Shown one piece after another: positions 1 through 8,846 of a stretch of DNA of 64,000 nucleotides (positions are counted from its first letter, which is position 1; the number at the start of each line of letters is the position of its first letter). The DNA lies in contig NZ_CP021912.1 of the NCBI RefSeq assembly GCF_003264115.1, positions 2,649,001 through 2,713,000 of the forward strand. Direction: 5' to 3'. This DNA is from Erythrobacter sp. KY5 (GTDB taxonomy: Bacteria; Pseudomonadota; Alphaproteobacteria; Sphingomonadales; Sphingomonadaceae). Under the pieces are notes generated by a model that was not told where the DNA came from, searched no databases, and worked only from the letters and a program-made list of their open reading frames with translations. The translations under genes were made by a program, and so were the position numbers.

Positions 1-67
1 CTTCTACATGGTTGGCGGCATCGACATGGTTGTCGAAAAGGCAGCCAGGCTCGCTGAGGAAAGCTAA
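1..67 (+). CDS. atpD: ATP synthase F1 subunit beta, C-terminal end (partial)
   Basis: Only the last 21 codons and the TAA stop lie in the window; the gene starts upstream of base 1. The tail contains FYMVGGID followed by an alanine- and glutamate-rich helix, the usual carboxy terminus of the catalytic beta subunit of F1-ATPase. atpC follows less than 200 bases downstream, as expected for the end of an atpHAGDC operon. The catalytic P-loop part is outside the window, so the call rests on the tail plus the position next to atpC. Confidence 0.85.
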   Translation, partial: FYMVGGIDMVVEKAARLAEES

Positions 68-72
68 GGGAC

Positions 73-255
73 GTGCCGGAAACGCTCGACCTGGCGGACT
101 GTGTCAACGCAGTGTGCCCATGGTCGGGCGATCCGGTCTCGGGCGACAGCCTGACCCTGTATCGCGGCAAGGTCGTCGGGTTTTGCAATCCGGGCTGCCG
201 CGACAAATTTGAGAAGGCCACATCTTCATTCGATGCGGCGATTGATGGAAACTGA
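73..255 (+). CDS. Small YHS-like cysteine protein between atpD and atpC
   Basis: A 60-residue ORF with a GTG start, five bases after the atpD stop and three bases before the atpC ATG, so it is inside the ATP synthase operon and probably cotranslated. It has CPWSG near residue 15 and GFCNPGCRDKF near residue 40, the spaced cysteines and FCxxxCxxxF pattern seen in YHS-type small metal-binding domains. Sphingomonad homologues are, as far as I recall, often labelled glutathione S-transferase, but at 60 residues it has no GST fold. Metal binding is inferred, and a link to ATP synthase is suggested by position only. Confidence 0.75.
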   Translation: MPETLDLADCVNAVCPWSGDPVSGDSLTLYRGKVVGFCNPGCRDKFEKATSSFDAAIDGN

Positions 256-258
256 TCG

Positions 259-516
259 ATGGCACTCCACTTCGAACTCGTAACCCCCGCCAAGCTGGTC
301 CGCAGCGAGGACGTCCACATGGTCGTCGTCCCCGGCACCGAAGGCGAATTCGGCGTGCTCGAAGGCCACGCGCCTTTCATGAGCACAATCCGCGATGGCG
401 CTGTGCAGGTCTACAAGACCGAAGGCGCTGCGCCTGAAACCATCGAAGTGCGCGGCGGCTTTGCTGAAGTCGGCGACGCTGGCCTGACTGTTCTCGCCGA
501 GCATGTCGAGAATTAA
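259..516 (+). CDS. atpC: ATP synthase F1 subunit epsilon
   Basis: 85 residues, starting [12 protein letters not shown] and carrying [18 protein letters not shown], the hallmark of the N-terminal beta-sandwich domain of F1 epsilon. The protein ends after this domain; the C-terminal two-helix regulatory domain of E. coli epsilon (about 135 residues in all) is missing, which is common in alphaproteobacteria. It joins the central stalk to the c-ring. It is the last gene of the ATP synthase operon and is followed by a GC stem with a T-rich run. Confidence 0.95.
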   Translation: MALHFELVTPAKLVRSEDVHMVVVPGTEGEFGVLEGHAPFMSTIRDGAVQVYKTEGAAPETIEVRGGFAEVGDAGLTVLAEHVEN

Positions 517-547
517 GCGGATCTTTACCAAGAATTGCGAAGTGAAT

Positions 548-577
548 GGGGCGGCCTGCGGGTCGCCCTTTTCTTTT
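548..577 (+). terminator. Probable rho-independent terminator after atpC
   Basis: A GGGCG...CGCCC stem with a short loop is followed by TTTTCTTTT, 32 bases after the atpC stop. Confidence 0.6.
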
Positions 578-641
578 GGGATTTCAGGCGGGAACGGGAT
601 CAAATGTCCCAGCACCAGTGACGGAGCCAGTTAGTCATCGC

Positions 642-1640
642 ATGAAAATTCGCGGCATCAGCATCGGCTATCTGACAGTTGTCGCGGTCGCGCTGATCGC
701 GTTGCTGGCACCCGTGCCCGACAACAATCGCGGCAATGCGTTTATCAATCTCGTCCTTCTTCTGACGCCGGTCTTCGCGATCTTCTTCCTGCTGCGCCCG
801 GTGATCGCTCGCAATCCAAATCCGGTTTCACAACTGGCCAGTGATTTTCGCGAACACTGGCACAAAGTCGTTTGGGCCGGCGCACTCTATCTCTCACTGG
901 CGATGTCGCTGGAGGTGTTCAGCGGCATCAAGAAATCGATCCCATTTGTAATGCCGTTCTATCTCGATCCGTTTCTTGTCGAATTGGATCGCAAGCTCTT
1001 CTTCGGCACCGATCCCTGGCGGATCACGCATGCCTTGTTCGGTTGGGCGACGGGTCAGATCGTGTGGCTCTACAACGCGTGGCACATGGTCCATATCGGG
1101 CTTGCCGTATGGGTCGCCTTCTCCTTCAACGAAGCGCAGAAAATCCGCTTTGCCCTCGTCCTGCAATTCACCTGGCTTTTCCTGGGTGGCGGGCTCGCCA
1201 TGTTGATGGCGTCGGTAGGACCGGTGATGGTCGGAGACTTCTTCGGCGACCGCAGTTTCGATCCGATGCTCGCAGTGCTGTCTGATCAAGCGCCGTCGGT
1301 CATCATGGTGAAAGATACGCTGATCGACACCATGGACAATCCCCTGCTCATCAGCGGTATCTCGGCCATGCCGTCGATCCACGTAGCGATTTCAGTCGCG
1401 GCGGCGCTCTGGCTCCAGCAACAAGGGTCGAGAGTTTTGACGGTCATCGGCTGGGCCTATGCGGCGGTCATCTATATCGGCTCGATCCACCTCGGTTGGC
1501 ATTATGCGACTGACGGCATGGTGTCCGCACCGCTGGTAATTCTGGTGTGGTGGCTGGCTGGAAAGTACGTCGACTGGCTGCAGGGGCGCGAATATGCGAT
1601 AGCCTTGCCTGCTCCCGTCGCCGAAAAAGAGCCCGGCTGA
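642..1640 (+). CDS. PAP2/Aur1-like integral membrane phosphatase or phosphotransferase
   Basis: 332 residues with several hydrophobic membrane segments. The C-terminal half has AMPSIHVA and, about 45 residues later, GWHYATDG, which are the C2 (SxxxH) and C3 (HxxxxD) motifs of the PAP2 superfamily. The arrangement is closest to the Aur1/Ipt1 branch, which transfers phospho-head groups in sphingolipid synthesis. That would suit a sphingolipid-making lineage, but a plain lipid phosphatase is equally possible. The frame is open from base 546; the ATG at 642 was chosen because the earlier part overlaps the terminator and does not look like a signal or membrane segment. Confidence 0.8.
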   Translation: MKIRGISIGYLTVVAVALIALLAPVPDNNRGNAFINLVLLLTPVFAIFFLLRPVIARNPNPVSQLASDFREHWHKVVWAGALYLSLAMSLEVFSGIKKSIPFVMPFYLDPFLVELDRKLFFGTDPWRITHALFGWATGQIVWLYNAWHMVHIGLAVWVAFSFNEAQKIRFALVLQFTWLFLGGGLAMLMASVGPVMVGDFFGDRSFDPMLAVLSDQAPSVIMVKDTLIDTMDNPLLISGISAMPSIHVAISVAAALWLQQQGSRVLTVIGWAYAAVIYIGSIHLGWHYATDGMVSAPLVILVWWLAGKYVDWLQGREYAIALPAPVAEKEPG

Positions 1641-1867
1641 GCTCCTGCGAGCAATCAAGCCAATTACTGCCCCCTTCCCGCGACCCGATCGCGCCATTCC
1701 AGAACGACTTCCCGCCTGCATAGTGAAAGGTTTTGCGAAATAGAATTGCTCGCCCTGCCCGATGTCTTTTCCAAATGTAATCTCAGGCTCTCCTGGCCGC
1801 ATTTAGCCCTTCACAATCAACGGCTCTCCATGCACAAACCTTTCCGAAATCCCCGAGGAGAGGACAT

Positions 1868-4048
1868 TTGAAACTTGTTTCCACGAACACCATCGCTCTG
1901 GCCCTTGCTGCTGCCATGACGATTGGAGCAGCCAGCGCCGCAAATGCCGATGCGCACATGGACGAAACCCCGATGGACGAAACCGGCGTGCCCGGCCCGA
2001 ATGAAGACCCCTATATCTGGCTTGAAGAGGCCCGCAGCGATGAAGCGCTGGCGTGGGTGACAGCCGAGAATGAGCGCACGCTCGCCGCGCTTGAGAACGA
2101 TCCGCGCTTCGAGACGCTGAAAGCCGAAGCGCTTGCCATCTATGACAGCGAGGATCGCATCCCGTTCGTGAGCTTCCGCCCGGACGGCCTCTACAACTTC
2201 TGGCAGGACAAGGAGAACCCCAAGGGTCTGCTTCGCCGCACCACGCTGGAAAGCTACCAGACCGACAATCCAGAATGGGAAACGGTACTCGACATCGATG
2301 CGCTTGCTGCGGCTGAAGGCAAGGAGTGGGTCTACAAGGGCTCGACCTGCCTGCCGCCTGCCATGGAAATGTGCATGATCGCGCTCAGCGATGGAGGCGA
2401 GGATGCCACCATCATGCGCGAATTCAACATGACCACCGGTGAGTTCGTCGAAGGTGGGTTTGAACTGGCAGAGAAGAGCCAGGGCGGCATCCAGTGGCTC
2501 GACGCTGACACGCTGCTCGTAGGCCGCGATTTTGGCGAAGGCACGCTGACTGCCAGCGAATACCCCTTCACCACCCGCCTGTGGAAACGCGGCACCGATC
2601 TTGCCGATGCGCCCGAACTGTTCCGTGGACAGGCCGACGATGTGTGGGCCGGTGCAAGCCTGCTGCGTGATGCGAGCGGCGAAGTGCAGGCGATGACCGC
2701 GTTTCGCGGCGTGAGCTTCCATGAGAGCGAATACTTCCTCTACGACGATGACAGCGAGGAATGGATCAAGCTCGACATCCCGAAAAAGGCATCGCCTTAC
2801 GGGATCGTCGATGGGCAAGTGCTGCTTTCGACCGATGTTGATTGGGAAGTCGATGGCCAGACCTTCCCGGCTGACAGCCTGATCGCGATGGACCTCGAAG
2901 AATGGAAGGCGAACCCGAACGGCGCGGCCAAGACGCTCGTCTGGGCCCCGGCAGAGCGCCAGACCAAGCGCGGCGGTGCGATCACGGCAGGCGCGCTGTA
3001 TGTCGGCATGCTCGACAACGTCGTCGGCAAGGTTCTCAAGTTCAACTACGAGAACGGCGCATGGACCAGCGAAGAAGTGGCCCTGCCCGACAACGCAACT
3101 GTGGGCGTCGCGGCAAGTTCGAATGAGAGTGAGCAGATCATGTTCACGGTCACCGACTTCCTCAACCCGACGACGCTCTACTACACCGACGGTTCGACCG
3201 ATCCGATGCCGCTCAAGACCTCGCCCGCGCGCTTTGATGCGTCCGGTATGGAAGTCGAGCAACACGAGGCAACCAGCGCCGACGGGACCAAGATCCCCTA
3301 CTTCATCGTCAAGCCTGCCGGCATGGAGATGGACGGCGAAACGGCCATCCTTATGAGCGGCTATGGCGGCTTCCAGATCCCGCGTCTGCCAAGCTACATG
3401 GGTTCGACCGGTAAGATGTGGCTGGAGCGCGGCGGCGCCTATGTGCTCGCAAATCTGCGCGGTGGCGGTGAATTCGGCCCCGGCTGGCACCAGACTGCGA
3501 TCCGCGAGAACAAGCAGCGCACCTGGGACGACTTCATCGCGGTCGGACAGGACCTGGTGGACCGCGGCTTCACCAGCCCGGAGCATCTCGGCATTCAGGG
3601 CGGCTCGCAAGGCGGTCTGCTGGTTGGCACAGCCTTCACGCAGCGTCCTGACTTGTTCGGAGCGGCGATCGTCCAGATCCCGTTGTTCGACATGCTTCGC
3701 TATCACCTGATCGGGCGCGGCGCTTCGTGGATCGGCGAATATGGCGATCCGCGTATCCCGGAACAGCGTGAATGGATCGAGGGCTACTCACCCTATCAGA
3801 AGATCATCGAGGGCGTGGATTATCCCACCCCATTCCTGTGGGCCTCGACCGCTGACGACCGCACGCACCCGGCGCACGCTCGCAAGGGTGCGGCCCGCCT
3901 CAAGGAGCTGGGACAGCCCTACTACTACTTCGAGGACATGACCGGCGGCCATTCGGGCGGCGTCGATAACGAACAGCGCGCCAAGCTGCAGGCGCTTCAA
4001 TATGTCTATCTGATGCAACAGCTGATGGACGAACAGACGGGCGGCTGA
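1868..4048 (+). CDS. Secreted prolyl oligopeptidase family serine peptidase (S9)
   Basis: 726 residues with a TTG start preceded by GAGGAGAGGA. Residues 1-27 form a signal peptide ending ASAANA, so the enzyme is exported. The N-terminal half is the beta-propeller; the C-terminal part is an alpha/beta hydrolase with the nucleophile in GGSQGG (Ser580), an Asp in ADDRTHP (663/664) and His695 in GGHSGG. This is the complete catalytic triad order of S9A peptidases, which cut oligopeptides after proline. A methionine/aspartate-rich stretch (MDETPMDETG) follows the signal peptide. Neighbours give no pathway link. Confidence 0.9.
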   Translation: MKLVSTNTIALALAAAMTIGAASAANADAHMDETPMDETGVPGPNEDPYIWLEEARSDEALAWVTAENERTLAALENDPRFETLKAEALAIYDSEDRIPFVSFRPDGLYNFWQDKENPKGLLRRTTLESYQTDNPEWETVLDIDALAAAEGKEWVYKGSTCLPPAMEMCMIALSDGGEDATIMREFNMTTGEFVEGGFELAEKSQGGIQWLDADTLLVGRDFGEGTLTASEYPFTTRLWKRGTDLADAPELFRGQADDVWAGASLLRDASGEVQAMTAFRGVSFHESEYFLYDDDSEEWIKLDIPKKASPYGIVDGQVLLSTDVDWEVDGQTFPADSLIAMDLEEWKANPNGAAKTLVWAPAERQTKRGGAITAGALYVGMLDNVVGKVLKFNYENGAWTSEEVALPDNATVGVAASSNESEQIMFTVTDFLNPTTLYYTDGSTDPMPLKTSPARFDASGMEVEQHEATSADGTKIPYFIVKPAGMEMDGETAILMSGYGGFQIPRLPSYMGSTGKMWLERGGAYVLANLRGGGEFGPGWHQTAIRENKQRTWDDFIAVGQDLVDRGFTSPEHLGIQGGSQGGLLVGTAFTQRPDLFGAAIVQIPLFDMLRYHLIGRGASWIGEYGDPRIPEQREWIEGYSPYQKIIEGVDYPTPFLWASTADDRTHPAHARKGAARLKELGQPYYYFEDMTGGHSGGVDNEQRAKLQALQYVYLMQQLMDEQTGG

Positions 4049-4096
4049 GCCCTATCTAAACCCGGCGCGACTCCTGACGGATGAGCGCGATGCAAA

Positions 4097-4127
4097 GGGC
4101 GGTTTCCTGCGGGATGCCGCCCTTTTT
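4097..4127 (+). terminator. Rho-independent terminator after the prolyl oligopeptidase gene
   Basis: GGGCGG and CCGCCC arms around a GC-rich loop are followed directly by TTTTT, about 50 bases after the peptidase stop. Confidence 0.75.
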
Positions 4128-4295
4128 CATTGACCGCTCGGTCAGTTGTAAAGCGGTCCGACACTTTTCACTCCGTTCGTCGCAGGAAGCGCACGGAGAG
4201 GTTCGTCAACGCGAAATTAACCGTGTCTGGCAGGCCCTCGTTAAGTGCAAAAACACACCTTTGTCCTCGCCGGGATACAAAGGAGTACTAGAAAA

Positions 4296-4538
4296 ATGGC
4301 TTACCCCCGCGACATATCCATCGCCGACGCGATTAAGCGTTACGGCCTGCCGCGCTCTCACCGCGTCCACTGGTCCGCCTCGCGCAAAGCCGATGTGGTG
4401 CGCGCAGTGCATGACCGCGCCATCAGCTTTCACGAAGCGCGCGAGCGCTATCTGCTGAGCCGCAGCGAGTTCGAGGAATGGGAACGTGAATATTCCCGTC
4501 CGGCTCCTGTACGCACGGAGTATCTCGAGAACGCTTGA
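4296..4538 (+). CDS. sciP: DUF1153 / SciP-like small DNA-binding protein
   Basis: 80 residues with a clear AGGAG ten bases before the ATG. It has a helix-turn-helix-like core (VHWSASRKADVVRAV, then ISFHEARERYLLSRSEFEEW), typical of DUF1153. In Caulobacter the SciP member binds CtrA-regulated promoters and represses CtrA-dependent transcription. Sphingomonads can carry more than one DUF1153 protein, so the symbol is likely but not certain. The gene is monocistronic, after a terminator and convergent with the SOUL gene. Confidence 0.8.
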   Translation: MAYPRDISIADAIKRYGLPRSHRVHWSASRKADVVRAVHDRAISFHEARERYLLSRSEFEEWEREYSRPAPVRTEYLENA

Positions 4539-4580
4539 GCAAGGAGCGATAGAGGTCGCAGGCGTACCCGCGAGTTCCCC

Positions 4581-5234
4581 CTACTCGGCCGCGACCTCTA
4601 TCAGAACCTCATTGCGCCGCATGGGTCCTGGCACCATGGGCGCATCGTAGAAAGCGTACTCGAAGTCTCCAACCGGCGTGAGGTTCTGGTCTTCGACCCA
4701 CGCGGCGAGCTTCGCTTTCATCTTGGCAAGATCTGCGTTCGAACCATTGCCGTTGAAGCGCACCGCAGCGACCCGGCGCGCTGGCACCTTGGTCAAGGCG
4801 ATGTCGGAAGGAGGCGTCGGCAAAGTCTCCATGGTGAAGCGCGACGGCATCACGAAGCGCATCCGCCATTCGCCCGTTGCGGTCTCGTCCTGAAGGACGG
4901 GCGAAGTCATGGCGATCGGCTGATCCTGGTCGATGCGCTCATGGATTACAGGAGCGGTCATGGCGATCCTCTCCCGGTCGCCGCCGGGCCGGTCCTGCGC
5001 AAAGATGTAAGCGGCAAGACGGCGAAAGCTCGCCCCGCTTGCACGGCGCCGGTCACCCATGTGAGTGACCTCGGCCACGATCATCGGTTCGTATTGGCGC
5101 AGTTCGAAGTTCTTGTCTTCAAGCACGCTGCGATAGGCAGGTTCTTCGTTGTCACCGCGGTATTGAGCGACTGCTGCCACACCCGCGATGGCTGCGACGC
5201 CCGCTCCTGCCAAGACCCATTTTGCCACACCCAT
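4581..5234 (-). CDS. SOUL-family heme-binding protein, membrane anchored
   Basis: 217 residues. An N-terminal hydrophobic segment (residues 5-24) suggests a signal anchor. It is followed by the SOUL fold with FELRQYEPMIVAEV and the repeated IAMTAPV / IAMTSPV motif that marks the family. SOUL proteins bind heme or other tetrapyrroles; the bacterial role is not settled. It stands alone, convergent with sciP. Confidence 0.88.
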   Translation of the reverse strand: MGVAKWVLAGAGVAAIAGVAAVAQYRGDNEEPAYRSVLEDKNFELRQYEPMIVAEVTHMGDRRRASGASFRRLAAYIFAQDRPGGDRERIAMTAPVIHERIDQDQPIAMTSPVLQDETATGEWRMRFVMPSRFTMETLPTPPSDIALTKVPARRVAAVRFNGNGSNADLAKMKAKLAAWVEDQNLTPVGDFEYAFYDAPMVPGPMRRNEVLIEVAAE

Positions 5235-5305
5235 ATCGCGCTTACTCCTTTGCCTGTTGCCCTACCTCTACAGATACGGGCGAAAGCGGTTCCCGGATGG
5301 CGCGG

Positions 5306-5578
5306 TTAGCTGCGTGTTGGTGCGTGAAAGTCAGGCGGCTTGTTCGCTATCCACCTCACGAACTTCGCGATGGCAGGATTGTCGCAAAGCGCCTCGGGAT
5401 CATCGCCAATCCGTGCGAGCTCGGCATTGGTGAAGTTCGCATGGATCGTCTTGTGGCAAATCGGATGGACCGGCACGGTATCGCGGCCCTTCTTCGACTT
5501 GGGCACAGGATGGTGCCACTGAAGGCGGCTCTCAAACCCGCGTCCGCACAGCCAGCAGGTGAGCGCTTCCTCGTTCAC
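5306..5578 (-). CDS. Small HNH-family protein
   Basis: 90 residues with a GTG start overlapping the glmU stop by four bases (GTGA), so translation is probably coupled to glmU. CWLCGR at residues 8-13, WHHPVPKSKKG near 26 and HPICHKTIH near 40 form a zinc-binding HNH nuclease core (two CxxC-like pairs and the HH). It is too short to carry a separate DNA-targeting domain. HNH proteins of this size next to housekeeping genes may be nicking or structural nucleases; no specific role can be read. Confidence 0.8.
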   Translation of the reverse strand: MNEEALTCWLCGRGFESRLQWHHPVPKSKKGRDTVPVHPICHKTIHANFTNAELARIGDDPEALCDNPAIAKFVRWIANKPPDFHAPTRS

Positions 5579-6927
5579 TTGTCCTTCTGAGCAGCCTTTT
5601 TCTTCTTCATCGTATCATGGAACCGGTCAGCCCAACCCGGCTTCACAGCCTGCTCTCCGCGAACCATGCGAAGGTCGCCCGCGCCAACGTCACGGCTGAC
5701 GGCAGAACCCGCTGCAACGATAGCATCCGCGCCGATTGTGACGGGTGCGATCAGGGAACTGTTTGAACCTATGAAGGCCCGGTCCCCGATTGTGGTGTGG
5801 TACTTGAAGTAGCCGTCGTAATTGCAGGTAATGGTGCCTGCACCAATATTGGCATTCGCTCCGACGGTGGCATCGCCCAGATAGGTCAGATGGCTCGCCT
5901 TGGCGCCGGGGCCGAGGGTTGCCTTCTTCATCTCGACGAAGTTGCCGACGAAGCTGTTCTCTTCCATCACCGCGCCGGGACGAAGGCGCGCAAATGGGCC
6001 AACCGCAGCGCCGCTGGCGATGGTGGCTCCCTCGATGTGGCAGAACGCCTTGATGTGGACATCGTCAGCAACGCTCACGCCCGGGCCGAAGACGACGTTG
6101 GGTTCAATCAGGACATCGCGGCCAATCTTCGTATCCCAGCTGAAGAACACGGTGTCCGGCGCGCGCAGGGTTGCCCCATCCGCCATCGCCTCCTCGCGGC
6201 GGGTGGCCTGCCAGCGCTGTTCCGCCTCGGCGAGTTCGGCGCGGCTGTTGATACCTGCGACTTCATCCGCATCGGTTTCGACCACCACGACCTTGTCACC
6301 GCGCGCGATGGCTCCGGTTGCGACGTCGGGAAGGTAGTATTCGCCCTGCGCATTGTCGTTATCGACAGCATCGAGCAGCGGCCACATATCGTCCGAATGC
6401 GCGACGATGAGGCCTGAATTGCACAGGCGCGTCCGCTTCTCGCGCTCGGTCGCATCCTTGAATTCGACCATCTTGCGCACCGTGCCATCGTCATCGGCAA
6501 TGATCCGGCCATAAGCGAGCGCGTCTTCAGGGCGAAAGCCGAGCACCGCGACCTTCGCGCCGTCCTCAAGCGCAGCGATCAGCCGCCGAACGGTCTCGGC
6601 CCGCACCATCGGCACATCGCCGAAGCAGACGAGAATGTTGCCCGAAAAGCCCGTGAGAGCCTCTCGCGCCTGAAGGGCGGCGTGCGCGGTGCCGTGCTGC
6701 GGGTCCTGCAATGCGGTCGAAACATCGCGCCCTTCGAGCGCCTCGTCGACCTGTTCGCGCCTGTCACCGACCACCACGACCGTGCGTTGAGGCGTGAGTT
6801 CAGCCAGGCTGTCGAGCAGATGCAGCAGCATTGGCTTGCCCGCGATCGGGTGGAGCACCTTGTGAAGCTCGCTCTTCATTCGGGTGCCCTTGCCAGCGGC
6901 AAGGATAATGGCGGCGAAATCGGTCAT
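5575..6927 (-). CDS. glmU: Bifunctional UDP-GlcNAc pyrophosphorylase / glucosamine-1-P acetyltransferase
   Basis: 450 residues. The N-terminal pyrophosphorylase domain begins AAIILAAGKGTRMKS (the GxGTRM nucleotide loop). The C-terminal half is a left-handed beta-helix acetyltransferase with hexapeptide repeats and the conserved NFVEMKKA...SHLTYLGDA and NIGAGTITCNYDG segments. It makes UDP-GlcNAc, the precursor of peptidoglycan and LPS. The start at MTDFAAI was chosen over an upstream in-frame ATG (6993) because it has GGAGAG just before it and fits the family N-terminus. It is divergent from gph. Confidence 0.96.
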   Translation of the reverse strand: MTDFAAIILAAGKGTRMKSELHKVLHPIAGKPMLLHLLDSLAELTPQRTVVVVGDRREQVDEALEGRDVSTALQDPQHGTAHAALQAREALTGFSGNILVCFGDVPMVRAETVRRLIAALEDGAKVAVLGFRPEDALAYGRIIADDDGTVRKMVEFKDATEREKRTRLCNSGLIVAHSDDMWPLLDAVDNDNAQGEYYLPDVATGAIARGDKVVVVETDADEVAGINSRAELAEAEQRWQATRREEAMADGATLRAPDTVFFSWDTKIGRDVLIEPNVVFGPGVSVADDVHIKAFCHIEGATIASGAAVGPFARLRPGAVMEENSFVGNFVEMKKATLGPGAKASHLTYLGDATVGANANIGAGTITCNYDGYFKYHTTIGDRAFIGSNSSLIAPVTIGADAIVAAGSAVSRDVGAGDLRMVRGEQAVKPGWADRFHDTMKKKKAAQKDK

Positions 6928-6996
6928 GCTCTCTCCTGTAGGCCCGGCAGCGCTTGCCATCAAATGCTTGCAGAATGAAGTCGGTTCCTTCACGCG

Positions 6997-7689
6997 ATGC
7001 CGCCTATGGCCAATTTCCCTTTCGATGCCGTGGGTTTCGACCTTGATGGCACGCTACTCGACACATTTCGCGACCTTGGCGAAGCGGTCAATCACGCGCT
7101 TCGGCTGGGAGGCTTCGAGACCGTACCTGTCGACAGCTCGAAAGACCTGATCGGCGGCGGCGCCAAGATCATGCTCGCCCGCGCCATCGAAGCGCAAGGC
7201 GGGCTGCCAGAGGACGAATTCAAGCCCCTCTACAAAGCGATGCTGGCTTACTACTCAGAGCACAACGCCGTGCATTCCGCGCCCTACCCTCATGCCCGCG
7301 AAGTGGTGGCCGAGCTGGCATCGCGCGGCGTGAAGATGGTGGTGGTCACCAACAAGTTCGAGGAATTCGCCCGCTCGATCCTCTCGCAGATCGACTTCAT
7401 CGCGCCCTTTGAAACCGTCATCGGCGGGAATAGTTTGGGCAGGGGGCCTGACGGAAAGTACCTCGCAAAACCGGACCCTGCGCCAGTCCTCAAAGCGCGC
7501 GAGATCTGCGGAGGTGGCCGTTTCGCGTTCGTGGGCGACTCGACATATGACGTCAAAGCCGCGCGCGCTGCCGGGGTTCCGGTGATCGGCGCCGCTTATG
7601 GCTATTGCGACAAACCACCCCACCAACTGGGCGCAGATGCAGTCATTGATTCGCTCGAGAGCCTCATTCCTGCCCTCGAAGCGCTATAG
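6997..7689 (+). CDS. gph: HAD-family phosphoglycolate phosphatase
   Basis: 230 residues. HAD motif I is GFDLDGTLLDT at residues 13-23, motif II is VVVTNK, and motif III/IV is the late FVGDSTYDVKAARAAG. Length and cap architecture match Gph, which removes phosphate from 2-phosphoglycolate. An alternative ATG three codons in (MANFPFD) is possible. It is divergent from glmU with a 69-base shared promoter region. Confidence 0.85.
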   Translation: MPPMANFPFDAVGFDLDGTLLDTFRDLGEAVNHALRLGGFETVPVDSSKDLIGGGAKIMLARAIEAQGGLPEDEFKPLYKAMLAYYSEHNAVHSAPYPHAREVVAELASRGVKMVVVTNKFEEFARSILSQIDFIAPFETVIGGNSLGRGPDGKYLAKPDPAPVLKAREICGGGRFAFVGDSTYDVKAARAAGVPVIGAAYGYCDKPPHQLGADAVIDSLESLIPALEAL

Positions 7690-7778
7690 AATAACAATCT
7701 GACGCTACGGCAGCGCAACTTCGCAGCGCACGGTGTTGCAACGCAGCACGATTCCTGCCACGCAGCGCCGCATAAGAG

Positions 7779-7794
7779 TTTACGCGAGCGTAAA
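7779..7794. promoter_or_regulatory. Perfect 16-bp palindrome upstream of SDR gene, probable operator
   Basis: TTTACGC-GA-GCGTAAA, seven-base perfect arms around a two-base centre, lies 54 bases before the SDR start codon. Such a compact TTACG...CGTAA palindrome is typical of a dimeric repressor site in acyl-CoA or branched-chain catabolism regulons (for instance MerR-type LiuR-like sites). The regulator is not in the window. Confidence 0.45.
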
Positions 7795-7847
7795 GCGCGC
7801 GCCCTCACGAAGCAGAATAACAAGCCCCACGGAAAGGATCGTTCCCC

Positions 7848-8777
7848 ATGACCATCGACTTCAAGGACAAGGTAGCCATCGTCACCGGCGCAGGCGGCGG
7901 ATTGGGCCGTGAATACGCGCTCGAACTCGCCCGCCGCGGCGCGAAGGTCGTGGTCAACGATCTGGGCGGCGCACGCGATGGCACCGGCCACTCCGACATG
8001 GCTCTGAAGGTCGTCGAAGAGATCGAAGCGATGGGCGGCGAAGCCATGTCAAACGGCGGTTCGGTCACCGAATACGAGCAGATGGAAAAGATGGTCGCCG
8101 ACGCCAAGCAGAAGTGGGGTGGCGTGCATGTCCTCATCAACAATGCTGGCGTGCTGCGCGACAAGACCTTCCACAAGATGACCCCGGACGATTTCGAATT
8201 CGTCCTCAAGGTGCACCTCACCGGCTCGGCTTTCGTCACCAAGGCATGCTGGGAAACCTTCCGCGAACAGGCCTATGGCCGCGTCCTCATGACAGCATCG
8301 TCGACCGGCCTGTTCGGCAACTTCGGCCAGGCAAACTACGGCGCGGCCAAGCTCGGCCTCGCAGGCCTGACCAAGACGCTCCAGCTCGAAGGCGCAAAGT
8401 ACAACATTCGCGTCAACACGCTGTCGCCGGTTGCCGGCACGCGCATGACCGAAGACCTCTTCCCTGAAGAAGCCTTCAAGCTGTTCGATCCGGTGAACGT
8501 GGTTCCGGCAGCGCTCTTCCTCGTCAGCGAAGACTCGCCCACCAACGCCATCGTCGGTGCAGGCGCCGGCGGTTTCCACTCTTCGTGGACCGTGATGAAC
8601 GACGCGGTGTGGCTAAAGGACGAAGACCGTACGGTCGAAGGCTTCGCCGCACGCTGGGACGAGATCAACGACTTCTCGAACCTCGTCGCCCCGCAATCGG
8701 GTTCCGAGCAGTCAGGCAACATCCTGAAAGCCATGCAGAAGGTCACCGGAACCGGCCCCGCCAGCGCACGCGGGTAA
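7848..8777 (+). CDS. SDR oxidoreductase, 3-hydroxyacyl-CoA dehydrogenase-like
   Basis: 309 residues with a strong RBS (GGAAAGGA). It has the NAD(P) loop TGAGGGLG at residues 14-21, NNAG at 98-101, Ser151/152, and the catalytic pair Tyr164 and Lys168 in YGAAK. The extended loop after the second strand (NDLGGARDGTGHS) and the extra C-terminal 50 residues are characteristic of the dehydrogenase domain of peroxisomal-type multifunctional enzyme 2, so a 3-hydroxyacyl-CoA substrate is likely. It is monocistronic, ends in a terminator, and has a palindromic operator candidate upstream. Confidence 0.85.
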   Translation: MTIDFKDKVAIVTGAGGGLGREYALELARRGAKVVVNDLGGARDGTGHSDMALKVVEEIEAMGGEAMSNGGSVTEYEQMEKMVADAKQKWGGVHVLINNAGVLRDKTFHKMTPDDFEFVLKVHLTGSAFVTKACWETFREQAYGRVLMTASSTGLFGNFGQANYGAAKLGLAGLTKTLQLEGAKYNIRVNTLSPVAGTRMTEDLFPEEAFKLFDPVNVVPAALFLVSEDSPTNAIVGAGAGGFHSSWTVMNDAVWLKDEDRTVEGFAARWDEINDFSNLVAPQSGSEQSGNILKAMQKVTGTGPASARG

Positions 8778-8803
8778 GCTTGCAAACTTTGTGAATCGCA
8801 AGG

Positions 8804-8834
8804 CGCGGGCGGCAGAGATGCCGTCCGCGTTTTT
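8804..8834 (+). terminator. Rho-independent terminator after SDR gene
   Basis: A CGCGGGCGG / CCGTCCGCG stem is followed by TTTTT, about 30 bases after the SDR stop. Confidence 0.75.
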
Positions 8835-8846
8835 GCATTGAGGAAC

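Noticed and set aside
1817-3706. Very long antisense ORF (629 codons) opposite the prolyl oligopeptidase gene
   Set aside because: It mirrors the codon structure of the sense gene, has no RBS and no recognisable content; long antisense frames are normal in GC-rich genomes.
4217-4244. Two TTAA half-sites upstream of sciP as a CtrA box
   Set aside because: They are 20 bases apart, too far for one CtrA site; single half-sites occur often by chance.
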